64,000 bases of DNA, from NCBI RefSeq assembly GCF_041242975.1, contig NZ_CP162488.1, positions 4,144,001-4,208,000 of the forward strand, read 5' to 3'. The DNA is from Xanthomonas sp. DAR 35659. GTDB lineage: Bacteria > Pseudomonadota > Gammaproteobacteria > Xanthomonadales > Xanthomonadaceae. The position numbers and the translations under genes are program-made. This document shows positions 37,979 to 48,757 of the stretch, piece after piece. The stretch's first letter is position 1; each line of letters begins with the position of its first letter. The notes below the pieces were generated by a model. It worked only from the letters and a program-made list of their open reading frames with translations, was not told where the DNA came from and ran no database searches.

Positions 37979-39073
37979 TTAGTTCTGGACGTTCAGCTCG
38001 GTACGGCGGTTCTTCGCACGGCCTTCCGGGTTGTCCGAACCATCCGGATTGGTGTTCGGGGCGATCGGGCGGCTCTCGCCGTAGCCGACCGGACCGATCA
38101 GACGCGAAGCGTCCACACCGTTCTTGGTCAGGTAGTCGTACACCGCGGTGGCGCGACGCTCGGACAGCTTCTGGTTGTAGGCGTCGGTACCCTTCGAGTC
38201 GGTGTGACCGGCGACCTCGACCTTCAGGTCGGGGTAACGCTTCAGGATCTCGGTGGCCTCGCTCAGGATCGCGATCGCGTCCGGACGCAGGGTCGACTTG
38301 TTGAAGTCGAAGTTCACGCCCTTCAGGTCGATCGAGACCGGCACCGGGCAACCGTCCGGACCGATGGTCTGGCCGGGCTGCGAAGCCGGGCACTTGTCGT
38401 CGCAGTTGTTGACGCCGTCGCCGTCGTCATCCATGTCCGCGCAGCTCGGGGCGGCGGTCGGCGCCGGAGGGGCAACCGGAGCGGCCGGCGGCGGGCCCAG
38501 CGGGATCACGACGCCGACCGAGGCCAGCACGTCGCCGAACCAGTTCTCGGACGGAGCGGCAACGCTCTTGTCGTCGAAGTCAGCGCGGTAGGCCACTTCG
38601 GCACGCACGGCAACGCGCTTGTCGAAGGTGGTCTGCAGACCGACGCCGGCCTTGGCGGCGAAGTTGCCGTCCTTGCGCTGGCCCGGGGACACGGCGGCGC
38701 CGGTGTCGAACTCTTCTTCCGAGCGCTGGTAGCCCAGGCCGAACAGCAGGTACGGGTTCCAGCCGCGGCCTTCCTGGATGAAGTGGCGACGCAGGTCGAA
38801 CGAGATGCCGTACTGGCTCCAGTTCAGGTCCTGGTTGGCGTCGAAGTTCGGGTTCTGATAGTTCAGTTCACCGTCGATCGACCAGTTCGGGCTGACGAAC
38901 TTGCCCAGGCCCAGGGTGACGAACGGGGCGTCGTTGGTCAGACGGTCGTTGTCCTGGAAGTTGAAGCCGGCCGAACCGGTCAGGTACCAACGGTCGTCGA
39001 ATTCCTGTGCGGACGCTGCCTGGGCGACGGCCAGACCGCCCAGCAACGCGGCGGTGAGAATTTTCTTGTTCAT
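37979..39073 (-). CDS. ompA: OmpA-family outer-membrane protein
   Basis: 364 residues: signal peptide (1-22, AASAQ), an eight-stranded beta-barrel-like N-terminal domain (about 25-185), a Pro/Ala hinge, a thrombospondin-type-3 calcium-binding-like segment (DMDDDGDGVNNCDDKCPA, about 215-232), and a C-terminal OmpA domain binding peptidoglycan (VNFDFNKSTL, VAGHTDSKGTDAYN, LSERRATAVYDYL). It anchors the outer membrane to the cell wall. AGGAG lies eight bases before the ATG. Codon use is strongly biased and it has its own terminator, consistent with an abundant protein. A 280-base leader/promoter region precedes it. Confidence 0.94.
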   Translation of the reverse strand: MNKKILTAALLGGLAVAQAASAQEFDDRWYLTGSAGFNFQDNDRLTNDAPFVTLGLGKFVSPNWSIDGELNYQNPNFDANQDLNWSQYGISFDLRRHFIQEGRGWNPYLLFGLGYQRSEEEFDTGAAVSPGQRKDGNFAAKAGVGLQTTFDKRVAVRAEVAYRADFDDKSVAAPSENWFGDVLASVGVVIPLGPPPAAPVAPPAPTAAPSCADMDDDGDGVNNCDDKCPASQPGQTIGPDGCPVPVSIDLKGVNFDFNKSTLRPDAIAILSEATEILKRYPDLKVEVAGHTDSKGTDAYNQKLSERRATAVYDYLTKNGVDASRLIGPVGYGESRPIAPNTNPDGSDNPEGRAKNRRTELNVQN

Positions 39074-39179
39074 TAATACAACTCCTTGTTTCGGGGAGAT
39101 AGAAACCGGTAGAGGCATGGTTCAGTACAGATGTCTCGTCACATCCAGACGGCCGTTTCCGCACGCCATCGCCGCGCAC

Positions 39180-39210
39180 ATTATGCTCGGCAAGGTGAAG
39201 ACGGCGTTAA
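39180..39210 (-). promoter_or_regulatory. Possible ompA promoter
   Basis: On the minus strand CATAAT (39180-39185) could be a -10 box, and TTAACG (39205-39210), 19 bases upstream, a weak -35 box. This would leave a leader of about 100 bases. The surrounding stretch is AT-richer than average. Tentative. Confidence 0.3.
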
Positions 39211-39353
39211 CAGGCGCGTAACATGTGAAAGCCACAGCCAGTCCCGCAACGGTCGCGGATACACCGTATACAGCTTCATGAAATCATGCAACGCGGCGCT
39301 CTGGCAGCTGTCTGCCCCCGTAGACAGTACGCCACCGTGCTGTCCGGCCCGGT

Positions 39354-40256
39354 TCATCCGGGGCGCCGCCAAGGCGGCGGGTCGGCCAGTTCGGCCTGCA
39401 TGAAGTCGACGAAGGCCCGCACCCGCGGCGGCACCAGCCGGCGCTGCGGCATCACCGCGTAGATGCCGGTCTCGGCCAGCGGGTAGTCGGCCAGCACCTG
39501 GCGCAGCCGCCCCTGGCGCAGGTCCTCGGCCACATGCCATTCCGAATGCAGGGCGATGCCCTGGCCGTTGACCGCGGCATCGCGCAGTACTTCGCCGAAG
39601 TTGGTCTCCAGCGGCCCGGCCACGCGGACGGCGATCTCGCCGTCGGGTCCCTGCAGCCGCCAGGTGTCCTGCCGGCCGTCGCTGCCGGTCAGCAACAGGC
39701 AGGCGTGCGCGGCCAGGTCGGCCGGCGTGGCCGGGGTGCCGTGACAGCGCAGGTACTCGGGCGAGGCGCAGAGCACGCGCCGATTGCCGGCCAGGCGCCG
39801 CGCGACCAGGCTGGAATCGCGCAGCGTGCCGATGCGGATCGCCAGATCGAAGCCTTCGCGGACCAGGTCCACGACGTTGTCGCTCAGGTGCACGCTCAGC
39901 CGCACCTGCGGGTGCAGCGCCATGAAGCGCGGCAGCAGCGGGGACACGTACAGGCGTCCGAACGCCGCGGACAGGGTCACCCGCAAGGTACCGGCGGCGG
40001 CGACGCCGGCCTGGCGCAGGCCGCCGGCCAGCGACTCCAGATCCTCGACCAGCGGGCGTCCCTGCTCGGCCAGTTGCAGGCCTTCCGGAGTTGGATGCAG
40101 GCGCCGCGTGGTCCGGTGCAACAGGCGCACGCCGAGCGCGCGCTCCAGCCGCTGACTGGCCACCGCCACCGACAGATCCAGGCTGCGCGCGGCGGCGCTG
40201 ATCGAACCGAGATCGAGCACGCGCAGGAACAGGGCGATATCGCCGATCCGGTCCAT
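39354..40256 (-). CDS. LysR-family transcriptional regulator
   Basis: 300 residues from ATG 40256 (a GTG eight codons upstream is possible). The N-terminal winged helix (about 5-62) reads FLRVLDLGSISAAARSLDLS with the recognition helix and RLLHRTTRRLHPTPEG. The effector domain covers about 90-290 (VSPLLPRFMALHPQVRLSVHLSD). Belongs to the DsdA/PecT-like AaeR-YafC type subgroup by feel. It is divergent from the MFS-SGNH-AKR-ADH cluster with a 97-base gap, so it probably regulates that cluster. The inducer is unknown. Confidence 0.88.
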   Translation of the reverse strand: MDRIGDIALFLRVLDLGSISAAARSLDLSVAVASQRLERALGVRLLHRTTRRLHPTPEGLQLAEQGRPLVEDLESLAGGLRQAGVAAAGTLRVTLSAAFGRLYVSPLLPRFMALHPQVRLSVHLSDNVVDLVREGFDLAIRIGTLRDSSLVARRLAGNRRVLCASPEYLRCHGTPATPADLAAHACLLLTGSDGRQDTWRLQGPDGEIAVRVAGPLETNFGEVLRDAAVNGQGIALHSEWHVAEDLRQGRLRQVLADYPLAETGIYAVMPQRRLVPPRVRAFVDFMQAELADPPPWRRPG

Positions 40257-40353
40257 TTGATGGATTTCATTGAAAGTCACTCAATATAGCGCCAGTTCCT
40301 GCTGATAAAACGCGGACCTAGGCTGTGCGTCGTCCTGCCATCCGGATCCCGCC

Positions 40354-41586
40354 ATGTCCCTGCCCCCTCCCGTTGCATCCGCGCCAGCGCGGCCGCCGCT
40401 CGCGCTGTTCGCGCTGACCGCCGGCGCCTTCGGCATCGGCACCACCGAATTCGTGATCATGGGCCTGCTGCTGCAGGTCGCCGCCGACCTGCGGGTCAGC
40501 GTCCCCGCCGCGGGGTTGCTGATCTCCGGCTATGCGCTGGGCGTGTTCGTCGGCGCGCCGCTGCTGACCGTGGCCAGCCGGCGCTGGCCGCGCAAGCGGG
40601 TGCTGGTGGCGCTGATGCTGGTGTTCACCGCCGGCAACCTGGCCTGCGCGCTGGCGCCGAGCTACGCGGCACTGATGGCGGCGCGGGTGGTCACCTCGCT
40701 GGCGCACGGCACCTTCTTCGGCGTCGGCGCGGTGGTCGCCACCGGCCTGGTGCCGCCGCAGCGCAAGGCCTCGGCGATCGCCACCATGTTCACCGGCCTC
40801 ACCGTCGCCACCCTGCTCGGGGTGCCGGCCGGCGCCTGGATGGGCCTGCATTACGGCTGGCGCGCCACGTTCTGGGCAGTGGCGGCGATCGGCGTACTAG
40901 CCACCGCGGTGATCGCCGCGCTGGTGCCGGCCGATCGCGACACCACGCCGGCACCGCCGTTGCGCGAGGAACTGCGTGCGGTCGGTCGCGCCCCGGTGCT
41001 GCTGGGGCTGGCGACGACGGTGCTCGGCTTTGCCGGCTTGTTCACCGTGTACACCTACGTGCAGCCGCTGCTGACCCGGGTCACCGGCATCGCCGACAGT
41101 GCGGTGTCGCCGCTGCTGCTGGTGTTCGGCGTGGGCATGATCGTCGGCAATGTGCTTGGCGGACGCCTGGCCGACCGCCGGCCACGACAAGCCTTGCCGC
41201 TGAGCCTGGGAGCGCTGGCGCTGGTGCTGACGGCGCTGACCTTCGCCTTGCCGTCGGTGCCGGCGATGACCCTGGGCATCTGCCTGCTGGGCGTGGCCGC
41301 GTTCGCGACGGTGGCGCCGCTGCAGATGTGGGTGCTGGGCAAGGCCGGCGAGACCGGCCGGCATCTGGCGTCGAGCCTGAACATCGGCGCGTTCAACCTG
41401 GGCAATGCGCTGGGGGCCTGGCTCGGCGGCCTGGTGCTCGGCCATGGCGGCAACCTGACGCAACTGCCCTGGGCGGCGGCGCTGGTCACCGCGAGCGGCC
41501 TGGCGGTGGCGCTGCTGGCGCTGCGCCTGGCGCCGGCGCCGGCATCGCCCCCGGCGACGGCCTGCGTCACGGGCGGTGCGGCATGA
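40354..41586 (+). CDS. MFS efflux permease (AraJ/DHA1 type)
   Basis: 410 residues, 12 predicted membrane helices. AGAFGIGTTEFVIMGLLL in the first helix and GVPAGAWMGLHYGWRATFW in the fifth to sixth helix region (motif C-like) are typical of AraJ/YdhP-type DHA1 exporters. The RRWPRKRVLV loop after helix 2 is motif A. Substrate unknown; could export sugars or drugs. Start ATG 40354. The stop overlaps the next start as ATGA, so translation of the SGNH gene is coupled. Confidence 0.88.
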   Translation: MSLPPPVASAPARPPLALFALTAGAFGIGTTEFVIMGLLLQVAADLRVSVPAAGLLISGYALGVFVGAPLLTVASRRWPRKRVLVALMLVFTAGNLACALAPSYAALMAARVVTSLAHGTFFGVGAVVATGLVPPQRKASAIATMFTGLTVATLLGVPAGAWMGLHYGWRATFWAVAAIGVLATAVIAALVPADRDTTPAPPLREELRAVGRAPVLLGLATTVLGFAGLFTVYTYVQPLLTRVTGIADSAVSPLLLVFGVGMIVGNVLGGRLADRRPRQALPLSLGALALVLTALTFALPSVPAMTLGICLLGVAAFATVAPLQMWVLGKAGETGRHLASSLNIGAFNLGNALGAWLGGLVLGHGGNLTQLPWAAALVTASGLAVALLALRLAPAPASPPATACVTGGAA

Positions 41587-42857
41587 GCCGGCCTTCGCGC
41601 CAGGCTGTGCTGGCGGCGACCTTGCTGGGCGCGCTCGCGGTACCCGCCGGCGCCGCCGAACAGGACTGGATCGCGACCTGGCAGGCCAGTCCGCAGCCGC
41701 TGTGGGCGGCGGACTTCCCGTTCCCGACCCACACCCCGTTCAACCTGTGGCGGCAGACCGTGCGCCAGGTGGCGCGGATCAGCCTGGGCGGCGGCACGGT
41801 GCGCGTGGAGCTGAGCAATGCCTACGGCACGGCGCCGCTGCAGATCGGCGCCGCGTCGCTGGCGCTGGCCGGCGACGGCGCCGCGACCGTTCCCGGCACC
41901 GAGCGCCCCCTGCGCTTCGGCGGACAGCGCACGGCGACCATTCCACCGGGCGCGCCACTGCTCAGCGACCCGGTCGCGCTGGACGTGCCGGACCTGGCGC
42001 GGCTCAGCGTCAGCCTGTACCTGCCGCAGCCGACCGCGCCGTCCACCTTCCATTGGGAAGGCCTGGGCAGCACCTGGCTGGCGCCGGGCGAGCGCACCGC
42101 GGACGCAACGCTGGGCGACGCCAGCGCGCTGCCGGTGCGGCTGTTCGTCAGCGGCATCCAGGTGCGTCGCACCGATGCCGCCGGCGCGGTGGTGGCGCTG
42201 GGCGACTCGATCACCGATGGCGCCGCGTCCACCCCGGGCGCCGACCAGCGCTGGCCCGACCACCTGGCCACGCGGCTGGCGCCGCAGCGCGTGGCGGTGC
42301 TCAACGCCGGCATCTCCGGTGGCCGCGTGTTGCGCGACCGCATTGGCCGCAATGCGCTGGCGCGGCTGGATCGCGACGTGCTGGCGCAGCCGGGGGTGCG
42401 CACCCTGGTGCTGCTGATCGGCATCAACGACATCAGTTGGCATGCCACGCCGTTCGCACCGGACGACGCGCCGGTGTCCGCGCAGGAGCTGATCGCCGGC
42501 TATCGCCAGTTGCTGCAGCGCGGGCAGGCGCGCGGCCTGCGCGTGATCGGCGCCACGCTGACGCCGTTCGAAGGCGCATTGCCGGACACGCCGATCCACG
42601 GCTACTACAGCGCGGACAAGGAGCGGGTGCGGCAGCAGGTCAATGCCTGGCTACGAAACGGCAACGGCTTCGATGCGATCATCGATTTCGACGCCCTGCT
42701 CCGCGACCCCGCGCACCCCACCCGCATGCTGCCCGCCTTCGATTCCGGCGATCACCTGCACCCCGGCGACGCCGGCTATGCCGCCATGGCCGACGCCGCC
42801 GCGCGCATGCTCGGCGCTACCGCCGACGCGCCGCCCAGCGCCGTGCTGGCGCGCTGA
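41583..42857 (+). CDS. Secreted SGNH/GDSL hydrolase (esterase)
   Basis: 424 residues with a signal peptide (1-25, PAGAA). A beta-sandwich-like N-terminal half (about 28-195) precedes the SGNH domain: GDSITDG with S209 (block I), NAGISGG (block II Gly), LLIGINDIS (block III Asn) and DHLHPGD (block V Asp-His). Probably a carbohydrate or lipid esterase in the periplasm or outside. Coupled to the MFS gene by a four-base overlap; the aldo-keto reductase follows after 33 bases. Confidence 0.88.
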   Translation: MSRPSRQAVLAATLLGALAVPAGAAEQDWIATWQASPQPLWAADFPFPTHTPFNLWRQTVRQVARISLGGGTVRVELSNAYGTAPLQIGAASLALAGDGAATVPGTERPLRFGGQRTATIPPGAPLLSDPVALDVPDLARLSVSLYLPQPTAPSTFHWEGLGSTWLAPGERTADATLGDASALPVRLFVSGIQVRRTDAAGAVVALGDSITDGAASTPGADQRWPDHLATRLAPQRVAVLNAGISGGRVLRDRIGRNALARLDRDVLAQPGVRTLVLLIGINDISWHATPFAPDDAPVSAQELIAGYRQLLQRGQARGLRVIGATLTPFEGALPDTPIHGYYSADKERVRQQVNAWLRNGNGFDAIIDFDALLRDPAHPTRMLPAFDSGDHLHPGDAGYAAMADAAARMLGATADAPPSAVLAR

Positions 42858-42890
42858 TCGCCCCCAATTTCCCCCGCAAAGGAGTTCACC

Positions 42891-43925
42891 ATGGAATACC
42901 GTCATCTCGGCGCCTCCGGCTTCAAGGTCCCCGTGCTCAGCTTCGGCACCGGCACCTTCGCCGGTTCGAACGACTTTTTCGCCGCCTGGGGCAATTCGGA
43001 CGTGGACCAGGCGCGGCGCCTGATCGACATCTGCCTGGAGGCCGGGGTCACCCTGTTCGACAGCGCCGACATCTATTCCGGCGGCGCCGCCGAATCGGTG
43101 CTGGGCGCGGCGATCAAGGGCCGCCGCGACCAGGTGCTGATCTCGACCAAGGCCACCTTCCGCTTCGACCCGAACGATCCGAACAGCGTCGGTTCCTCGC
43201 GTTTCCACCTGGTGCGCGCGGTCGAGGCCGCGCTGCAGCGGCTGGGCACCGACTACATCGACCTGTTCCAGTTGCACGGCTTCGACGCGAAGACGCCGGT
43301 GGAGGAAACCCTGTCCACGCTCGACGACCTGGTCCGCGCCGGCAAGATCCGCTACCTGGGCGTGTCCAACTTCTCCGGCTGGCACCTGATGAAGTCGCTG
43401 GCGGTGGCCGACCGCTACGGCTGGTCGCGCTACGTCGCGCACCAGGCCTATTACTCGCTGCTCGGCCGCGACTACGAAGAGGAACTGATGCCGCTGGGCC
43501 TGGACCAGGGCGTGGGCGCGGTGGTGTGGAGCCCGCTGGGCTGGGGCCGCCTGACCGGCAGGATCCGCCGCGGCCAGCCGCTGCCGGAGGGCAGCCGCCT
43601 GCGCAACCAGCAGGTCACCGAGGCCGGTCCGCCGGTGGAGGACGAGCGCCTGTACCGGGTGATCGACGCGCTCGAGGCGGTCGCCGCCGAGACCGGCAAG
43701 AGCGTGCCGCAGATCGCGCTGAACTGGCTGCTGCAGCGGCCGACGGTGAGCAGCGTCATCATCGGCGCGCGCAACGAGGAGCAGTTGCGGCAGAACCTGG
43801 GCGCGGTCGGCTGGACTCTCGACCCGGCACACGTCCAGCGCCTGGACGAGGCGAGCACTGTGGTGCCGACCTATCCGTACTGGCACCAGCGCGGCTTCGC
43901 CGAACGCAATCCGCGTCCGGTGTGA
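42891..43925 (+). CDS. Aldo/keto reductase
   Basis: 344-residue NADPH-dependent (beta/alpha)8 reductase. Catalytic tetrad: Asp and Tyr in LFDSADIYSGG (about 56-63), Lys in VLISTKATF (about 88) and His in LFQLHGFD (about 126). NADP-binding end: SSVIIGARNEEQLRQNL. AGGAG lies six bases before the ATG. Similar to Tas/YajO/AKR11-14 proteins; substrate unknown. Third gene in the LysR-linked cluster. Confidence 0.92.
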   Translation: MEYRHLGASGFKVPVLSFGTGTFAGSNDFFAAWGNSDVDQARRLIDICLEAGVTLFDSADIYSGGAAESVLGAAIKGRRDQVLISTKATFRFDPNDPNSVGSSRFHLVRAVEAALQRLGTDYIDLFQLHGFDAKTPVEETLSTLDDLVRAGKIRYLGVSNFSGWHLMKSLAVADRYGWSRYVAHQAYYSLLGRDYEEELMPLGLDQGVGAVVWSPLGWGRLTGRIRRGQPLPEGSRLRNQQVTEAGPPVEDERLYRVIDALEAVAAETGKSVPQIALNWLLQRPTVSSVIIGARNEEQLRQNLGAVGWTLDPAHVQRLDEASTVVPTYPYWHQRGFAERNPRPV

Positions 43926-43969
43926 GCCCGGCGCTGCGCCTTCCTCCTTCCCCCATTCCCGGAGCCATC

Positions 43970-44995
43970 ATGAAAGCCGTCGCCCTCACGCATTACCTGC
44001 CGATCGACGATCCGCAGTCGCTGCTCGACCTGGACCTGCCGCAGCCGCCCGCGCCCGGCGGCTTCGACCTGCTGGTGCGGGTCGAGGCGGTGTCGGTCAA
44101 TCCGGTGGACACCAAGGTGCGCGCGCCCAAGCCGCAGGTGGAAGCGCAGCCGAAGGTGCTGGGCTACGACGCGGCCGGCGTGGTCGAGGCGGTCGGTGCC
44201 GACGTCGCGGGCTTCGCGCCCGGCGACGAGGTCTACTACGCCGGCGACATCACCCGCGCCGGCAGCAACGCGCAGTATCAACTGGTCGATGCGCGCATCG
44301 TCGCGCGCAAGCCGGCCACGCTGGACTTCGCCCAGGCAGCGGCGCTTCCGCTGACCACGCTGACCGCGTGGGAACTGCTGTTCCAGCGCATGCCGTTCGA
44401 CTTCGACGACGAACGCAATCGCGGTCGCCGCCTGCTGATCATCGGCGGCGCCGGCGGCGTCGGCTCGATCGCGATCCAGTTGGCGCGGCACGCCGGCTTC
44501 GAGGTCATCGCCACCGCCTCGCGCGCGGAGAGCCGCGACTGGTGCCTGCAATTGGGCGCGCAGCACGTGATCGACCATCGCCAGCCGCTGGCGCCGCAAT
44601 TGCAGGCGCTGGGCATCGCGCAGGTGGACGCGGCCTTGAACCTGGCCGACACCGACCGCTACTGGGATGCGCTGGGCGAACTGGTCGCGCCGCAGGGCCA
44701 CGTCGGCCTGATCGTGGAGCCGGCCGGCGCGCTGCGCATCGGCGATCCCTACAAGGCCAAGTGCATCGGCATCCATTGGGAAATGATGTTCGCGCGGGCG
44801 CGCTTCAAGACCGCCGACATGATCGAGCAGCACCGGATCCTGGCGCGCGCGGCCAGCCTGGTGGACGCAGGCGAGCTGCGCACCACGCTGACCGACACAC
44901 TGTCGCCGATCAGCGCCAGCACGCTGCGCGAAGCGCATCGCCGGCTGGAATCGGGCAGCACCATCGGCAAGCTGGCGCTGGTCGGCTGGGGCTGA
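43970..44995 (+). CDS. Zinc-type alcohol dehydrogenase-like/quinone oxidoreductase
   Basis: 341 residues of the medium-chain reductase superfamily. N-terminal GroES-like domain (VSVNPVDTKVRAP), Rossmann domain with IIGGAGGVGSIAIQLA (about 158-173). No catalytic-zinc Cys at the usual place, so it is the zinc-free quinone-oxidoreductase (ZADH1-like) branch despite the common name. GGAG five bases before the ATG. Last gene of the cluster. Confidence 0.9.
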   Translation: MKAVALTHYLPIDDPQSLLDLDLPQPPAPGGFDLLVRVEAVSVNPVDTKVRAPKPQVEAQPKVLGYDAAGVVEAVGADVAGFAPGDEVYYAGDITRAGSNAQYQLVDARIVARKPATLDFAQAAALPLTTLTAWELLFQRMPFDFDDERNRGRRLLIIGGAGGVGSIAIQLARHAGFEVIATASRAESRDWCLQLGAQHVIDHRQPLAPQLQALGIAQVDAALNLADTDRYWDALGELVAPQGHVGLIVEPAGALRIGDPYKAKCIGIHWEMMFARARFKTADMIEQHRILARAASLVDAGELRTTLTDTLSPISASTLREAHRRLESGSTIGKLALVGWG

Positions 44996-45191
44996 ACGCG
45001 GGCGCCGGGCGGTGGCGGCGCGATGCCGCGATCGGCCGTCGCCGCGGGACCACGCTGGCGACGCGGCCTGCCGCCACGCGCACCGCGGCGGCAGGCCAGG
45101 TCCGATTGCGACTGCCGCGCGTGCGTCGCGACCAAGCGCATGCACTGCCGCTTGCAGGCGCGGCCGCAACCAGCGGCCGCGCCCTGCGCGC

Positions 45192-46247
45192 TCACTCGAC
45201 CGACACCGTGCCCGAACGCGGATAGACGCGATAGACGCGGTTGTTGGTGTTGGAGCGGATGCGGATCTCGTCGCCGGCCACACCGTCGAGATTGGCGTAG
45301 CCGAGCAGCGTCCACGACGCGCCGAAGCTGCCGGCGCCGTTGATCGTCTGCAAGGTGCCGCTGGCCGGGCGCAGGATCAGCAGGTTGCCGCTGCCGCCGC
45401 CCTGCGCCATCGCCACGTCGTTGCCGGCCGCGCCATCGAGATCGCGCACGCCGTTGTCCAGGGTCGCGTACTGGCTGCCGATCCAGTAGCTGTTCAACGC
45501 GCCCGTCTTCAGCGAATAGACCTTCACCTCGCTGGGCAGCGCCAGCAGCAGTTCGGCGCCGGCCACGCCGTTCATGTCGCTGGCGCAATTGGCGATGTCG
45601 GCGCAGACCTTCCAGTTGGTGCCATTGGTGATCCAGGTCGTGCGCAGCCCGCCGTTGCGGCCGTAGACCACCAGGTTGCTGCCGGCTTCCAGCGGGATCT
45701 CGTTGCCGGGCAAGCCGTCCATGTCCGCGATCGCGCCGGCCACCACCCGCGAGGCGGTGCCGATGAAGTGGTCGGTGATGCCGCCGGTGCGCGGCGTGAC
45801 GATCCGCAACAGGGTCGGCGTGGTGATCGCGATCTCGCTGCCGGCCACCGCGTCCACGTCGGTGAACGCGCCGATGTCCCAGGCGCCGGTGCCGATATAG
45901 AGGCCGGCCGTGGTGCGCGCGTAGTGCTTGACGATGGTCAGTTGGTTGCCCTGCTTGAGCACCACCTCCGCGCCGGGCGCGCCGTCCACGTCGGTGACCG
46001 CGGCCAGCGTCCAAGGCGTGTTGGTCAGCGGGTAGCGGGTGGCGGCGCTGCCGCTGACCACATTGATTTCGCTGTAGCCGTTGCAGACCGCTTCCAGGGT
46101 ACCGTTGCCGTCGAGGTCGGCGGTCTGCAGCAAGTCGCCGTAGTACGCGGTCGCGGTCGTGCACGACTGGGCGAAGGCCAGGGAAGGGATGGCTGCGGCG
46201 GCGGCCACGCACAGCGCGACGCCCAGTGCTTGGATCGAATGGCGCAT
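45192..46247 (-). CDS. Secreted seven-repeat FG-GAP/VCBS-like propeller protein
   Basis: 351 residues with a signal peptide (1-27, SLAFAQ). Seven D-x-D/N-G-x-x-G-x-E type loops recur about every 45-50 residues: DLDGNGTLEA, DVDGAPGAEV, DVDAVAGSEI, DMDGLPGNEI, DMNGVAGAEL, DLDGAAGNDV and NLDGVAGDEI. Such Ca-binding loops mark FG-GAP/VCBS beta-propellers, and seven copies fit one seven-bladed propeller. No catalytic domain is attached. Probable roles are adhesion or ligand binding outside the cell; this is inference. GGAG lies six bases before the ATG. The 196-base gap downstream contains a strong GCCTGCCGCC...GGCGGCAGGC hairpin (about 45068-45100) that may terminate it. Confidence 0.82.
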   Translation of the reverse strand: MRHSIQALGVALCVAAAAAIPSLAFAQSCTTATAYYGDLLQTADLDGNGTLEAVCNGYSEINVVSGSAATRYPLTNTPWTLAAVTDVDGAPGAEVVLKQGNQLTIVKHYARTTAGLYIGTGAWDIGAFTDVDAVAGSEIAITTPTLLRIVTPRTGGITDHFIGTASRVVAGAIADMDGLPGNEIPLEAGSNLVVYGRNGGLRTTWITNGTNWKVCADIANCASDMNGVAGAELLLALPSEVKVYSLKTGALNSYWIGSQYATLDNGVRDLDGAAGNDVAMAQGGGSGNLLILRPASGTLQTINGAGSFGASWTLLGYANLDGVAGDEIRIRSNTNNRVYRVYPRSGTVSVE

Positions 46248-46313
46248 GGAGAACTCCGTTTGGGTGGTTGGAGGGTCCGGGCCGGGCGCAGGCGCCCTGC
46301 CCGCGCACGATGA

Positions 46314-48542
<2,229 letters not shown>

Positions 48543-48631
48543 GGCGTGTGCCGATCACCGGGCATGTCGCGCTATGCGTGCGCGTGCCCGCGGCAAGGAA
48601 AAGGCCAGGACATGGATGCCTGTCCACACGC

Positions 48632-48643
48632 GGGGGGGGGGGG
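48632..48643 (+). repeat. 12-base G homopolymer upstream of the MFS gene
   Basis: Twelve consecutive G lie 114 bases before the MFS start codon, between fadH and the transporter. It is the longest mononucleotide run noticed here and in a good place for slippage to alter promoter spacing. Nothing else recognisable lies in the 215-base gap, apart from GGTTATAAGG at 48741-48750 that could contain a -10-like TATAAG. Confidence 0.6.
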
Positions 48644-48757
48644 AGCGGCAGCGATCGCACGCAACCGCTCCCTTTCGGGTTGAGCCCGCCCGACCCCGAC
48701 GTGGTCTGGTCGGGCGGACGCGCTGCTGTCGCATCGCCCGGTTATAAGGCTATTCGC

